A program made the position numbers and the translations under genes. Below the pieces are notes generated by a model that saw nothing but the letters and a program-made list of their open reading frames with translations, was not told where the DNA came from and did no database searches. This document shows, piece after piece, positions 1 through 7,680 of a stretch of DNA of 16,597 nt (the first letter of the stretch is position 1; every line of letters begins with the position of its first letter). Where the stretch lies: contig PLSZ01000589.1 of NCBI GenBank assembly GCA_003164305.1, positions 23,389 to 39,985 on the forward strand, read 5' to 3'. This DNA is from Acetobacteraceae bacterium. Its GTDB lineage: Bacteria > Pseudomonadota > Alphaproteobacteria > Acetobacterales > Acetobacteraceae.

Positions 1-2466
1 GTCGATACCGCGGTGGCGCATCTGGCCGGCGCGCTCGGCCGTCCGGTTTGGATGCTGAATCGCACCGACACCGATTGGCGCTGGGGTAACACCGGTGAAA
101 CGACCCCCTGGTACCCCACCATGCGGATCTTTCGCCAAATGACGCAATTCGATTGGACCGCGCCGGTCGCCGCGATCGCCGCCGCGTTGCATGAACCGCC
201 CTCCGTCCCCGCCGTCCTCGCGCTGACCGACGCCGACCTCGCCGCCGGACGGCTCGATGAAGCCGAAGCCCGCTTGCGCCAGACATTGCTGGATCGAGCC
301 GATGATTCAGACATCGCCACCGTCCACGCCGCGTTGGCGCGAACCCTTTTACTGGCCGGCCGATGGGCGGACGCCTGGCCGGAATGGACCGCCGGCCATC
401 CCACGCCGGAATGGCCGACGCCGCGTTGGGACGGCTCCGCGATGTCCGGCGAAACACTGTTGCTGCACGCCGATACCGCGGAAGCTGTCTTGCTGTTTGG
501 CCGTTACGTCGCCGAAGCCGCGCGACGGTCCCGCGCGCGCGTGGTGCTGTCCGTGCCGACGGAACTGCAACGCCTGATGGTGGGATGGACCGGCGTCGCC
601 GTCGCCACCACGCCGCGGACCTCGCATCACGTCCATTGCCTGTTCGCCGATCTTCCCGTTTTGTTTCGCGCCCGCCCGAATACCGTTCCGGACACCGAAC
701 TTTGTCCGCCCGCGCCCATGCCGCTCATGGAATCCTGGGTCGCGCGTCTCGCCCGGCTGCGCGGCTTGCGAGTCGGCGTGGCCTTCGACGATCTCGCGCT
801 GCTGACCACGATCGAGGCGATCCCCGGCGTCAATCTGGTCGCGCTACGCAAGGGCGATCCGGCGCGTTCGGTCCTGATGCACGATTGGTCCGAGGGCTTC
901 GACGACCTCGCCGCCGTCGCGGGACTGATCGTGCACCTGGATCTCGTCATCGCCGGCGACAACGTCATCGCCCATCTCGCCGCCGCTCTGGGGCGTCCGG
1001 TTTGGCTGATCACCCCGGCACAACCGCGCTGGCCCTGGACTCCCGGCCGCGAGGACAACGAATGGTACCCAACGGTCCGGCAATTTCCGCCTCACGCGAC
1101 AGCCAAGATCGCCGCCGCCCTGGCCGCTCTGACGACCGATACGCCCGAAGATCAAATTTTCGAATACGCCAACGACTGTTACCGCCGCAAGGACTACCGA
1201 GCCGCCGCCGCCAGCTTCCGCCAGACCCGCGCCCTCAATCCCAATCACGCCGGTGCTCTGGGCAATCTCAGTATCACGATGCTGATGCTGGGACGGCCGG
1301 AGATCGCGCTCCGTTACGCGGACGCCGGCGCGCGCGTGGCGCCCGGATCGCATCCGTTACGCATGCGACTGGGCCTCGCGCTGCACGCATGCGGGCGCTT
1401 TGACGAAGCCGTGACACGGCTGCGGGAGGCGCGCGCCATGCAGCCTGACCACGCCGACACCGTGACCGCTCTGGGCAACGCGCTTGGCGCGACCGGCGCG
1501 CTGCCCGAGGCGATCGCAACCTTGCGCGAAGCCGTCGCTTCGCGCCCGGACAATGCCGGCTACCACACAAACCTCGCCTACACCCTGCTGCGCGCCGGCC
1601 TGTGGGAGGAAGGCTGGCGAGAGCACGAATACCGGCCGGAACGTCCGCGCGGTGGCCCCATGTGGAACGGTCAGCCGCTCAATGGCACGCCGCTGCTGTT
1701 GCGCCATGAGCAAGGGGTCGGCGACATCATCCAGTTCTGCCGCTTCGCGCCGCTCGCGGCACGGCGAGCCGGCGGCGAAACGTTCCTGGTCGTGCCGCGG
1801 AGTCTGCGAGACCTGCTGCGCGGCCTGCCGGGCGTGTCCATCCTGACCGCGGACGATCCCGTCCCCAACAACGCGATGCAGTTTCCGCTCCTATCTCTGC
1901 CGCTGCTGTTCCACACGACACCGGCCTCGATCCCAGCCGACGGTCCGTATCTGCAAGCCGACCCGGTCCTCTGGGCGCACTGGCGGCAACGTGTGTCGCA
2001 ACTTCCCGGCCTCCGGGTCGGCCTCGCCTGGGCTGGCAATCCCCGATTGGGCACCGCGTCTCTTGCTTCGACCGATCGCCGGCGGTCATTGCCCGAAGGC
2101 GCGCTCGCGCCGCTGGCGGGGACGCCGGGCGTGACGTTCGTTTCGCTCCAGGTTGGCGATGCGCCGCCGCCCGGAGTGACGACCATCGACTGGACCGCCG
2201 ATCTGACCGACTTCGCGGCAACGGCGGCGCTGATCGCGTCACTGGACCTCGTCATCGCCGTGGACACCGCGGTCGCCCATCTCGCCGGCGCGTTGGGCAA
2301 GCCGATTTGGTTACTCAACCGGTTCGATACGGACTGGCGCTGGATGGACGGCACCGACGATAGCATCTGGTATCCGACGCTGCGACAATTCCGCCAGACC
2401 ACGCCCGGCGATTGGACCGGCGTGATCCGGCGCGTCGCGCGCGCTCTGTCCGGCTTTCGTCCCTGA
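1..2466 (+). CDS. TPR protein with repeated glycosyltransferase-9-like modules, 5'-truncated
   Basis: The reading frame is open from base 1, so the start lies upstream; 821 residues are visible, ending at TGA 2464-2466. Three copies of a GT9 (heptosyltransferase-fold) C-terminal segment appear: residues 1-60 (starts VDTAVAHLAGALG), about 319-375 (GDNVIAHLAAALG) and about 754-815 (VDTAVAHLAGALG again, then DTDWRW and WYPTLRQFRQ). The last module is complete: it begins near residue 562 with LLLRHEQGVGD and contains RVGLAWAGNP. The middle module (about 143-375) keeps the outline, but HEQGVGD has become HADTAEA and the WAGNP segment is lost, so it looks degenerate. About four TPR units (residues 384-545) separate modules two and three; shorter TPR-like sequence lies at 70-140. 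Such TPR-GT9 fusions are common in alphaproteobacteria and are usually annotated as TPR proteins. A role in glycosylation of a surface polymer or protein is inference; donor and acceptor cannot be read from the sequence. Confidence 0.85.
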   Translation, partial: VDTAVAHLAGALGRPVWMLNRTDTDWRWGNTGETTPWYPTMRIFRQMTQFDWTAPVAAIAAALHEPPSVPAVLALTDADLAAGRLDEAEARLRQTLLDRADDSDIATVHAALARTLLLAGRWADAWPEWTAGHPTPEWPTPRWDGSAMSGETLLLHADTAEAVLLFGRYVAEAARRSRARVVLSVPTELQRLMVGWTGVAVATTPRTSHHVHCLFADLPVLFRARPNTVPDTELCPPAPMPLMESWVARLARLRGLRVGVAFDDLALLTTIEAIPGVNLVALRKGDPARSVLMHDWSEGFDDLAAVAGLIVHLDLVIAGDNVIAHLAAALGRPVWLITPAQPRWPWTPGREDNEWYPTVRQFPPHATAKIAAALAALTTDTPEDQIFEYANDCYRRKDYRAAAASFRQTRALNPNHAGALGNLSITMLMLGRPEIALRYADAGARVAPGSHPLRMRLGLALHACGRFDEAVTRLREARAMQPDHADTVTALGNALGATGALPEAIATLREAVASRPDNAGYHTNLAYTLLRAGLWEEGWREHEYRPERPRGGPMWNGQPLNGTPLLLRHEQGVGDIIQFCRFAPLAARRAGGETFLVVPRSLRDLLRGLPGVSILTADDPVPNNAMQFPLLSLPLLFHTTPASIPADGPYLQADPVLWAHWRQRVSQLPGLRVGLAWAGNPRLGTASLASTDRRRSLPEGALAPLAGTPGVTFVSLQVGDAPPPGVTTIDWTADLTDFAATAALIASLDLVIAVDTAVAHLAGALGKPIWLLNRFDTDWRWMDGTDDSIWYPTLRQFRQTTPGDWTGVIRRVARALSGFRP

Positions 2467-2504
2467 TACTAACAGGCCGGAGGACTGACGTACCGGCTAT
2501 TGAT

Positions 2505-2612
2505 CCGTCATGCCAGGGCCTGACCCTGGCATCTTGGAATGCGGGTCCCGTGCCCTCAGGTAGGGCACGATTCCCGTGCGGGCCGATCCTCGGGTCGAGC
2601 CGAGGATAACGG
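2505..2612. repeat. REP-like palindromic element between convergent genes
   Basis: Three hairpins lie in tandem. Arms ATGCCAGGG (2510-2518) and CCCTGGCAT (2524-2532) enclose CCTGA. Arms CGTGCCCT (2549-2556) and AGGGCACG (2562-2569) enclose CAGGT. Arms ATCCTCGG (2586-2593) and CCGAGGAT (2600-2607) enclose GTCGAG. The element's ends, CCGTCAT (2505) and ATAACGG (to 2612), are inverted with one mismatch. This matches the style of alphaproteobacterial intergenic palindromes that begin CCGTCATG and end CATGACGG. It lies between the stop codons of two converging genes (2466 and 2669), where it could help end transcription, but no T-tract follows any stem. Confidence 0.75.
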
Positions 2613-2668
2613 TAGGCGGGCGTCACGACCGAGAGTCAACGTCACGCTGGCTGGTATAAGTCGGCCCG

Positions 2669-3571
2669 TCATAGCTCCCGCGCGATATCCAATGCCATCC
2701 GCAACAACTTGTCGCTCGCCTCTGGCGTACGAAACGCGCTGTGTGCCGATAGCGTGACATTCGCCAGCTTCGTCAGCGCGTGACCCGCCGGCAGAGGCTC
2801 CGTATCGAACACATCCAACGCGGCGTGCCGTAACGCGCCGGAGTTCAACGCCGCGATCATCGCCGCCTCATCCACCACCGCCGCCCGAGCGGTGTTCACC
2901 AGGATCGCCCCCGGCTTGATCTTCGCGATCCGGGAGGCGTCGAGGAACCCGCGGGTCTCGTCGTTCAACAGCAGATGCACCGACACCACGTCGCTCTCCG
3001 CCAGCACCGTGTCCAGATCCGCGAACGTCACGCCCGGCGCCTGCTTCGGCGTCCGGTTCCACGCCACCACCCGCATGCCGGAGCCGCCCGCGATTCGCGC
3101 CACCTCGGCCGCGATCCCGCCGAAGCCGATCAGGCCGATGGTTTTCCCGGTCAGTTCCAGCCCCTCGGTGCGCAGCCATTGCCCCTCGCGCATGCCGCGA
3201 TCCATTCCGGCCAACCCGCGCGCGGCGGCCCACATCAGGGCGATCGTGTGCTCGGCGACCGCGGTATCGCCATAACCCTTGATGATGTGGACGGTGATCC
3301 CAAGCGCCGCCAGTTCCTCCGGGTTCATGTAGCTGCGGGCGCCGGTGCCAAGGAAAATGATGTGCTTTAGGCCCGGACACAGCCGCATCGCCTCCGCCGG
3401 CATCTTGGTGTGGTCGTCCAGCACGAAATCGTATCCGGCCAGCAATCCGGGCAACTCCTCCGCCGAAATGTCGCCTTGTTCGTTGACTACGACAGGCGGA
3501 TCGTCCGAGCGCACCACGCGGGTGAAGACCGACGCGAGGTCGTCGACGGCGTCCATGAACAGGCCTCTCAT
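2669..3571 (-). CDS. D-isomer-specific 2-hydroxyacid dehydrogenase, NAD-binding
   Basis: This 300-residue protein would reduce a 2-keto acid to the D-2-hydroxy acid with NAD(P)H, or run the reverse reaction, in the cytosol. The Rossmann dinucleotide motif GLIGFGGIAAEVA starts at residue 146. The three family catalytic residues are present: Arg229 (NTARAAVVDE), Glu258 (DVFDTEPLP) and His277 (LSAHSAF). Length and order fit the phosphoglycerate dehydrogenase/glyoxylate reductase superfamily; the ACT domain of serA-type enzymes is missing. The frame stays open upstream to about 3904, but ATG 3571 is chosen because GGAGAAG lies about 6 nt before it, family homology begins here, and a longer start would run through the divergent gene. 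Substrate is not deducible. It stands alone, divergent from the PBP gene with 115 bp between starts, and converges on the glycosyltransferase-like gene. Confidence 0.88.
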   Translation of the reverse strand: MRGLFMDAVDDLASVFTRVVRSDDPPVVVNEQGDISAEELPGLLAGYDFVLDDHTKMPAEAMRLCPGLKHIIFLGTGARSYMNPEELAALGITVHIIKGYGDTAVAEHTIALMWAAARGLAGMDRGMREGQWLRTEGLELTGKTIGLIGFGGIAAEVARIAGGSGMRVVAWNRTPKQAPGVTFADLDTVLAESDVVSVHLLLNDETRGFLDASRIAKIKPGAILVNTARAAVVDEAAMIAALNSGALRHAALDVFDTEPLPAGHALTKLANVTLSAHSAFRTPEASDKLLRMALDIAREL

Positions 3572-3686
3572 GCGATCTTCTCCCGTTGTGTGCTGCCCGC
3601 GATGGACTGGCGGTACTGTGCGACGCGAGCAACCTTGGGGCAACCAGAACCGTGTTAGAGTTGGCTCCCGAATCCTCGGAGACCTG
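3572..3686. promoter_or_regulatory. Divergent intergenic region between dehydrogenase and PBP genes
   Basis: Both flanking genes are transcribed outward, so at least two promoters should lie in or near these 115 bp. I see ribosome-binding sites for both genes (GGAGAAG reading leftward near 3578-3584; GGAG at 3678-3681 reading rightward) but no convincing -35/-10 pair or operator palindrome. Confidence 0.4.
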
Positions 3687-5540
3687 ATGCCAAGATCCCC
3701 CACGTCGTTGGTTTCGCAGCGCACCTCGCGCGCATCGACGGTGGCTGGCCGCTCGCCCTCCCGCCCGCCACCGGTCGTCCGCGCGCCGCGGCCCGCGGCG
3801 GTCTCCGCGCCGGTCAGGGAAAAGCGCGGCCGGTCGATGATCGGGCGACTGCTGCGGTTCGGCGTTTTTCTCACGATCTGGGGACTGGTGGTTCTGGGGG
3901 GCATCGTTATTTGGGCGGCGTACGATCTGCCGCTCCCCGAGTCCGCGATGGACGCGCAACGGCGCCCCGCTTTGGTGTTGCAGGACCGCGCCGGCCAAAC
4001 CTTCGCGACCTATGGCGACCTCGTCGGCGAACCGCTGCGGCTGAAAGATTTGCCGCCGGAGTTGCCGGCGGCCCTGGTCGCGGTCGAGGACCATCGTTTC
4101 TTCCAGCATCATGGCATCGATTTCATCGGCTTCGCGCGCGCGATGTGGGTGAACGTCACCTCCGGCCGGCTGGTGCAGGGCGGTTCCACCATCACGCAGC
4201 AGGTGGCGAAGACGCTTTTCCTGACCAACGAACGCACGGTACGGCGCAAGATACGGGAGTTGTTGCTGACCATCTGGCTGGAGCGGACCTTCACCAAGAA
4301 CCAGATCCTGGAGATCTACCTGAACCGGGTTTACCTCGGCGCGGGCACCTGGGGCGTCGATGCCGGCTCCCGGATGTATTTCGGCATCTCCGCCCGCAAA
4401 GTGAATCTATGGCAGTCAGCCGTGCTCGCTGGCCTGCCCCGAGCGCCGTCGCGCTTCAACCCGCGCGCGAACCCCCAGGCCGCGACCGCGCGAGCGAAGG
4501 AAGTGCTTACCGCGATGGCGGAGACCGGCGCGATCACCCAGGAACGCGCCAGGGCGGAGGCGGCGAAGATCAGCTTCCCGAAAGTGTCCCGCCAGTCCGG
4601 TGCGTGGTTCGCCGATTGGGCGTCGGATCAGGTGCAATCGGTGATCCCTCCGGACCGCGACGCCACCGTACGCACGACATTGGATGAGCGCTCGCAGAAC
4701 GCCGCCGAGTCGTCTCTTTCAGCGATTTTGGACGGCCCAGGAGTGGCGGCGGGAGTAGATCAGGGGGCGGTGGTGGTGCTGGACGCGGCCAGCGGCGCGG
4801 TGCGCGTGATGGTCGGCGGCCGGGATTACCGAGACAGCAACTTCAACCGCGCGGTCAATGCGCATCGGCAACCAGGCTCCGCGTTCAAGCCGTTCATCTG
4901 GCTCATGGCGCTGGAAAACGGGATGACACCGAACGATACCGTCCTCGACGCGCCGATCCGCATCGGCAATTGGCAGCCGGAAGACTTCGAACGCGAATAT
5001 CGTGGCGAGATCACGCTGGATGAGGCACTCGCGCACTCCGTCAACACCGTGTCCGTGCGGTTGATGCAACGCTTCGGCGGCCCGAAGCCCGTCGCCGCGA
5101 CGGCCGAGCGACTGGGCATCAGCAGCCCGTTGCCGAACAACGCATCCCTGGCTTTGGGCACCGGGGAAGTGGGATTGCTGGAACTGACCGCCGCCTACGC
5201 GCCGTTCTTCAATGGCGGATTTCGCGTGGATCCCTTCGCGGTCGAGCCTCAGGCCGCGCCGGAACAGGTCATCCGGCCCGAGCACGCCGCGATGATGGCG
5301 GGCATGATGGGCTCCGTCGTCGCGCGCGGCACCGGTAGAGCCGCCGCCATTCCCGGGCGGGTCGTCGCGGGGAAAACCGGCACCACATCAGACTATCGCG
5401 ACGCGTGGTTCATCGGTTCCGTCAACGGAATGATCATCGGCGTTTGGATGGGCAACGACGACGACACGCCGATGAAGAACGTCGTTGGCGGTGGCTTGCC
5501 CGCGAAGTTGTTCCATGACGTCGCGGCGGCGATCCGGTAG
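3687..5540 (+). CDS. Class A penicillin-binding protein (PBP1A family), bifunctional peptidoglycan synthase
   Basis: A 617-residue inner-membrane enzyme that polymerises lipid II into glycan strands and cross-links stem peptides. A proline/arginine-rich cytoplasmic tail of about 50 residues precedes one transmembrane helix (about 57-79). The GT51 transglycosylase domain shows EDHRFFQHHGID with catalytic Glu134, GGSTITQQ (165-172), RKIRELLLTIWLER with Glu191, and KNQILEIYLNRVYLG. The transpeptidase domain has SAFK with nucleophile Ser398, SVN (451-453) and KTGTT (563-567). All catalytic residues are intact. It lacks the long OB-fold insertion of E. coli PBP1A and any obvious PBP1C tail, so it is a compact member. 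ATG 3687 is chosen because GGAG lies 5 nt upstream; upstream in-frame codons overlap the divergent gene. ATG 3837 (residue 51) would remove the tail and is a possible alternative start. Confidence 0.93.
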   Translation: MPRSPTSLVSQRTSRASTVAGRSPSRPPPVVRAPRPAAVSAPVREKRGRSMIGRLLRFGVFLTIWGLVVLGGIVIWAAYDLPLPESAMDAQRRPALVLQDRAGQTFATYGDLVGEPLRLKDLPPELPAALVAVEDHRFFQHHGIDFIGFARAMWVNVTSGRLVQGGSTITQQVAKTLFLTNERTVRRKIRELLLTIWLERTFTKNQILEIYLNRVYLGAGTWGVDAGSRMYFGISARKVNLWQSAVLAGLPRAPSRFNPRANPQAATARAKEVLTAMAETGAITQERARAEAAKISFPKVSRQSGAWFADWASDQVQSVIPPDRDATVRTTLDERSQNAAESSLSAILDGPGVAAGVDQGAVVVLDAASGAVRVMVGGRDYRDSNFNRAVNAHRQPGSAFKPFIWLMALENGMTPNDTVLDAPIRIGNWQPEDFEREYRGEITLDEALAHSVNTVSVRLMQRFGGPKPVAATAERLGISSPLPNNASLALGTGEVGLLELTAAYAPFFNGGFRVDPFAVEPQAAPEQVIRPEHAAMMAGMMGSVVARGTGRAAAIPGRVVAGKTGTTSDYRDAWFIGSVNGMIIGVWMGNDDDTPMKNVVGGGLPAKLFHDVAAAIR

Positions 5541-5616
5541 CTGGACTATCAACCGCGGGGCAATCGCCTGAACCAAAACGCGGGTATTCCTTGCGGGGCG
5601 GAAGTTCGATTCGTGA

Positions 5617-5638
5617 ACGGCCTCATCTCCGAGGCCGT
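5617..5638 (+). terminator. Hairpin downstream of the PBP gene, possible weak terminator
   Basis: ACGGCCTC (5617-5624) pairs perfectly with GAGGCCGT (5631-5638) around the loop ATCTCC, 76 bases past the PBP stop. The stem is GC-rich as an intrinsic terminator would be, but CATGTTGGG follows instead of a run of T, so termination here is uncertain. Confidence 0.3.
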
Positions 5639-5996
5639 CATGTTGGGTTCGGTTCACCCATATGAGCCCGTTTACTCCACGCTCCAGGCCGTGAAGATCG
5701 AGGATAGCGCCGTGGTACGTCGCCTCCTGGCGGTGATCGCCCTTCCGCTGGAAGGACACTCACGCGCGCCGCGGCGACCATTAACGGGATGACCCGGCAG
5801 ACATCGCGGGGCTTCGGTCCCGGACTGACCCAGGGCGTCCGCCGGTTTCCGATCAGATCGCGTTCACTCATTGCTCAATCGCCATGGCTGGGTTTGCCCC
5901 AGCTGTCTGGAGCGGTAGGTGCCGTGATAGATCACCGGGCCAAGCCCCATGGGATACTGAAATAGTGTCGCGGATTGGACGGCACCGTTCGTGAAT

Positions 5997-6090
5997 CGTC
6001 ATGGTCCGGCACGACCGGACGATCGGTGTGCCCAAAATCGCTCTCACCGGCGTGATTGTGCCGATGGTCCGGTCGAGCCGGACCATGACG
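5997..6090. repeat. REP-like inverted pair with perfect 13-bp ends
   Basis: CGTCATGGTCCGG (5997-6009) and CCGGACCATGACG (6078-6090) are perfect inverse copies bounding 94 bp. Each end also forms its own hairpin: GTCCGG/CCGGAC around CACGA (6004-6020), and ATGGTCCGG/CCGGACCAT around TCGAG (6064-6086). Because all arms are mutually complementary, the element can fold as two small hairpins or one long one. The CGTCATG end is shared with the element at 2505-2612, although the arm cores differ. It too lies between converging genes. Confidence 0.8.
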
Positions 6091-6314
6091 GGGGATGGAG
6101 GGTGCGGCCCGGCTCGCCGTGCTATTTTAGCGCGCATGGGGCCAAGCCCGGTGATGACGAGGAAAGGCAGGTGGTTCAGCCAATCGGCCGGCGCGGGCGT
6201 GCTTGTGCTGACGCTTGTGGGGCCACGTTCTGGCCCGTGACGTGGAATGAAGATTTTCGCATCCCGCGAGCAGGGAGGCAGAGGCGCTTCAGCGAGGCCG
6301 TTGCCGCGCGCCGA

Positions 6315-7667
6315 TTACCCCCGCCGTCCCTCCTCCGCGAACGGGTTCTTCGTCCCGCGCAACTGCAACCGGATCGGCGTTCCCGGCAGATCGAACGTCT
6401 CCCGCAAACTGTTCACCAGATATCGAGAGTAATCCTCGGGGATCCGTTCCGCGCGCGTGCCGAACGCCAGGAATGTCGGCGGCCGTGCCTTCGCCTGCGT
6501 CACATAGCGCAGCTTCAACCGCCGCCCATCCACCAACGGCGGCGGATGCCGCTCCAGCGCCGTCTCGAACCAGCGGTTCAATTCACCGGTCGTGACGCGT
6601 TTGTTCCAGATCTCGTGCGCCCGCCGGACCACCGGTAACAGCCGCTCCACCCCCGCGCCGGTCAGCGCCGACAGCGTCACCACCGGAATGCCCTTCATCT
6701 GCGTCAGCGAGGTCTCGAGCCGGTCGGAGATCAGTTTCCGGGTGGCGTTGCGATCCTCCACCGCGTCCCACTTGTTCAGCACCAGCACACACGCCCTGCC
6801 TTCCCGCTCGATCAACTGGGCGATCCGCAAATCCTGGTCGTTGATCCCCTCGGTCGCGTCAATCGCCAGGATCACCACCTCGGCCATCTTCAGCGCGTGG
6901 ATCGCGGAACCGACGGACATTTTCTCCAGATCGGCCTCGATCCGGGCGGGACGGCGCAGGCCAGCGGTATCGACGATCTCGATCCGCCGTCCGCCCTCGT
7001 CCGTCAGCATCGAGGCGATGGCGTCACGCGTCAGGCCCGGCTCAGGACCGACCAACATACGCTCCTCGCCGAGCAGGCGGTTGAGCAGAGTCGACTTTCC
7101 GGCGTTTGGGCGGCCGACGATGGCCAGCTTCAGCGGCTTGCTATCGTCGTCCTCGTCCGCGACGGGAGTTTCGGGAGGCAGACGATCGGCGATCTCGCTC
7201 ATCAGGTCGGCGATGCCGTCGCCATGCTCGGCTGAAACGGCGACCGGATCGCCGAATCCCAATTCGTACGCATCCAAGACCGCCGACGCCGCCAGCCGGC
7301 CCTCGACCTTGTTCGCCACCAACAGGACCAACTTGTCCTGACGCCGCAGCCATTGGGCGAAATGCTGGTCGATCGGGGTCAGTCCGGCGCGCGCGTCGAT
7401 CACGAACAGCACCAGGTCGGCGTCACGCACCGACGTGGCGGCGCCCGCGCGCATGCGGCCCGCCAGAGTCTCGGGCGCGGCTTCCTCCAGCCCGGCGGTA
7501 TCGACCAGCTTGACCTGGCGGCCGCGCAACATGGCCTCGGCTTCTTTACTGTCGCGGGTGACGCCGGGGGTGTCGGCCACCAACGCCGCCCGCCGGCCCG
7601 CGAGCCGGTTGAACAACGTGGATTTGCCGACATTCGGCCGGCCCGCGATCACGACAACGGGCGGCAT
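6315..7667 (-). CDS. der: Ribosome biogenesis GTPase Der (EngA)
   Basis: Der is an essential tandem GTPase that acts in 50S ribosomal subunit maturation. The protein is 450 residues, normal for the family. GTPase domain 1 has G1 GRPNVGKST (9-17), G2-region PGVTRD, G3 DTAGL (56-60) and G4 NKVE (119-122). An acidic linker (DEDDD, about 171-175) leads to domain 2 with GRPNAGKST (185-193), DTAGLRR (from 233) and NKWD (298-301). A KH-like C-terminal domain follows (about 350-440, with LKLRYVTQAKARPPTF). NKVE in place of NKxD in the first domain also occurs in other Der proteins. ATG 7667 has AGGAAC a short distance upstream. The gene starts 13 bp after the bamB stop and is the last gene of a three-gene minus-strand cluster. 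Confidence 0.97.
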   Translation of the reverse strand: MPPVVVIAGRPNVGKSTLFNRLAGRRAALVADTPGVTRDSKEAEAMLRGRQVKLVDTAGLEEAAPETLAGRMRAGAATSVRDADLVLFVIDARAGLTPIDQHFAQWLRRQDKLVLLVANKVEGRLAASAVLDAYELGFGDPVAVSAEHGDGIADLMSEIADRLPPETPVADEDDDSKPLKLAIVGRPNAGKSTLLNRLLGEERMLVGPEPGLTRDAIASMLTDEGGRRIEIVDTAGLRRPARIEADLEKMSVGSAIHALKMAEVVILAIDATEGINDQDLRIAQLIEREGRACVLVLNKWDAVEDRNATRKLISDRLETSLTQMKGIPVVTLSALTGAGVERLLPVVRRAHEIWNKRVTTGELNRWFETALERHPPPLVDGRRLKLRYVTQAKARPPTFLAFGTRAERIPEDYSRYLVNSLRETFDLPGTPIRLQLRGTKNPFAEEGRRG

Positions 7668-7680
7668 ATCAGGGGTTCCT

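Larger units (their letters stand above)
5541..6314. other. Convergent intergenic region, 774 bp, no supported gene
   Basis: This lies between the stop codons of the PBP gene and der. It holds an 8-bp-stem hairpin at 5617-5638 and a REP-like inverted pair at 5997-6090. Short open frames exist on both strands (for example 5613-5792 plus and 5638-5871 minus), but none has a good ribosome-binding site together with a protein I recognise. I see no tRNA, transposase fragment or clear T-tract terminator. A decayed gene cannot be excluded. Confidence 0.6.

Noticed and set aside
3345..3686. N-terminal extension of the PBP by 114 residues
   Set aside because: It would overlap the divergent dehydrogenase gene antisense and places unrelated sequence before a normal class A PBP start with GGAG 5 nt upstream.
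3572..3904. N-terminal extension of the dehydrogenase by 111 residues
   Set aside because: The extension lies antisense to the PBP gene, has low-complexity Arg/Pro-rich sequence and no family similarity; ATG 3571 has a good ribosome-binding site.
5613..5792. 59-codon plus-strand frame from a GTG in the PBP frame after its stop
   Set aside because: No ribosome-binding site, no recognisable family, and class A PBPs end normally at 5540, so readthrough or a lost C-terminal domain is not supported.
5868..6240. Open frames on both strands beginning MVR.DRTIG across the second palindromic element
   Set aside because: The similar peptides on opposite strands are produced by the inverted repeat at 5997-6090 and are not genes.
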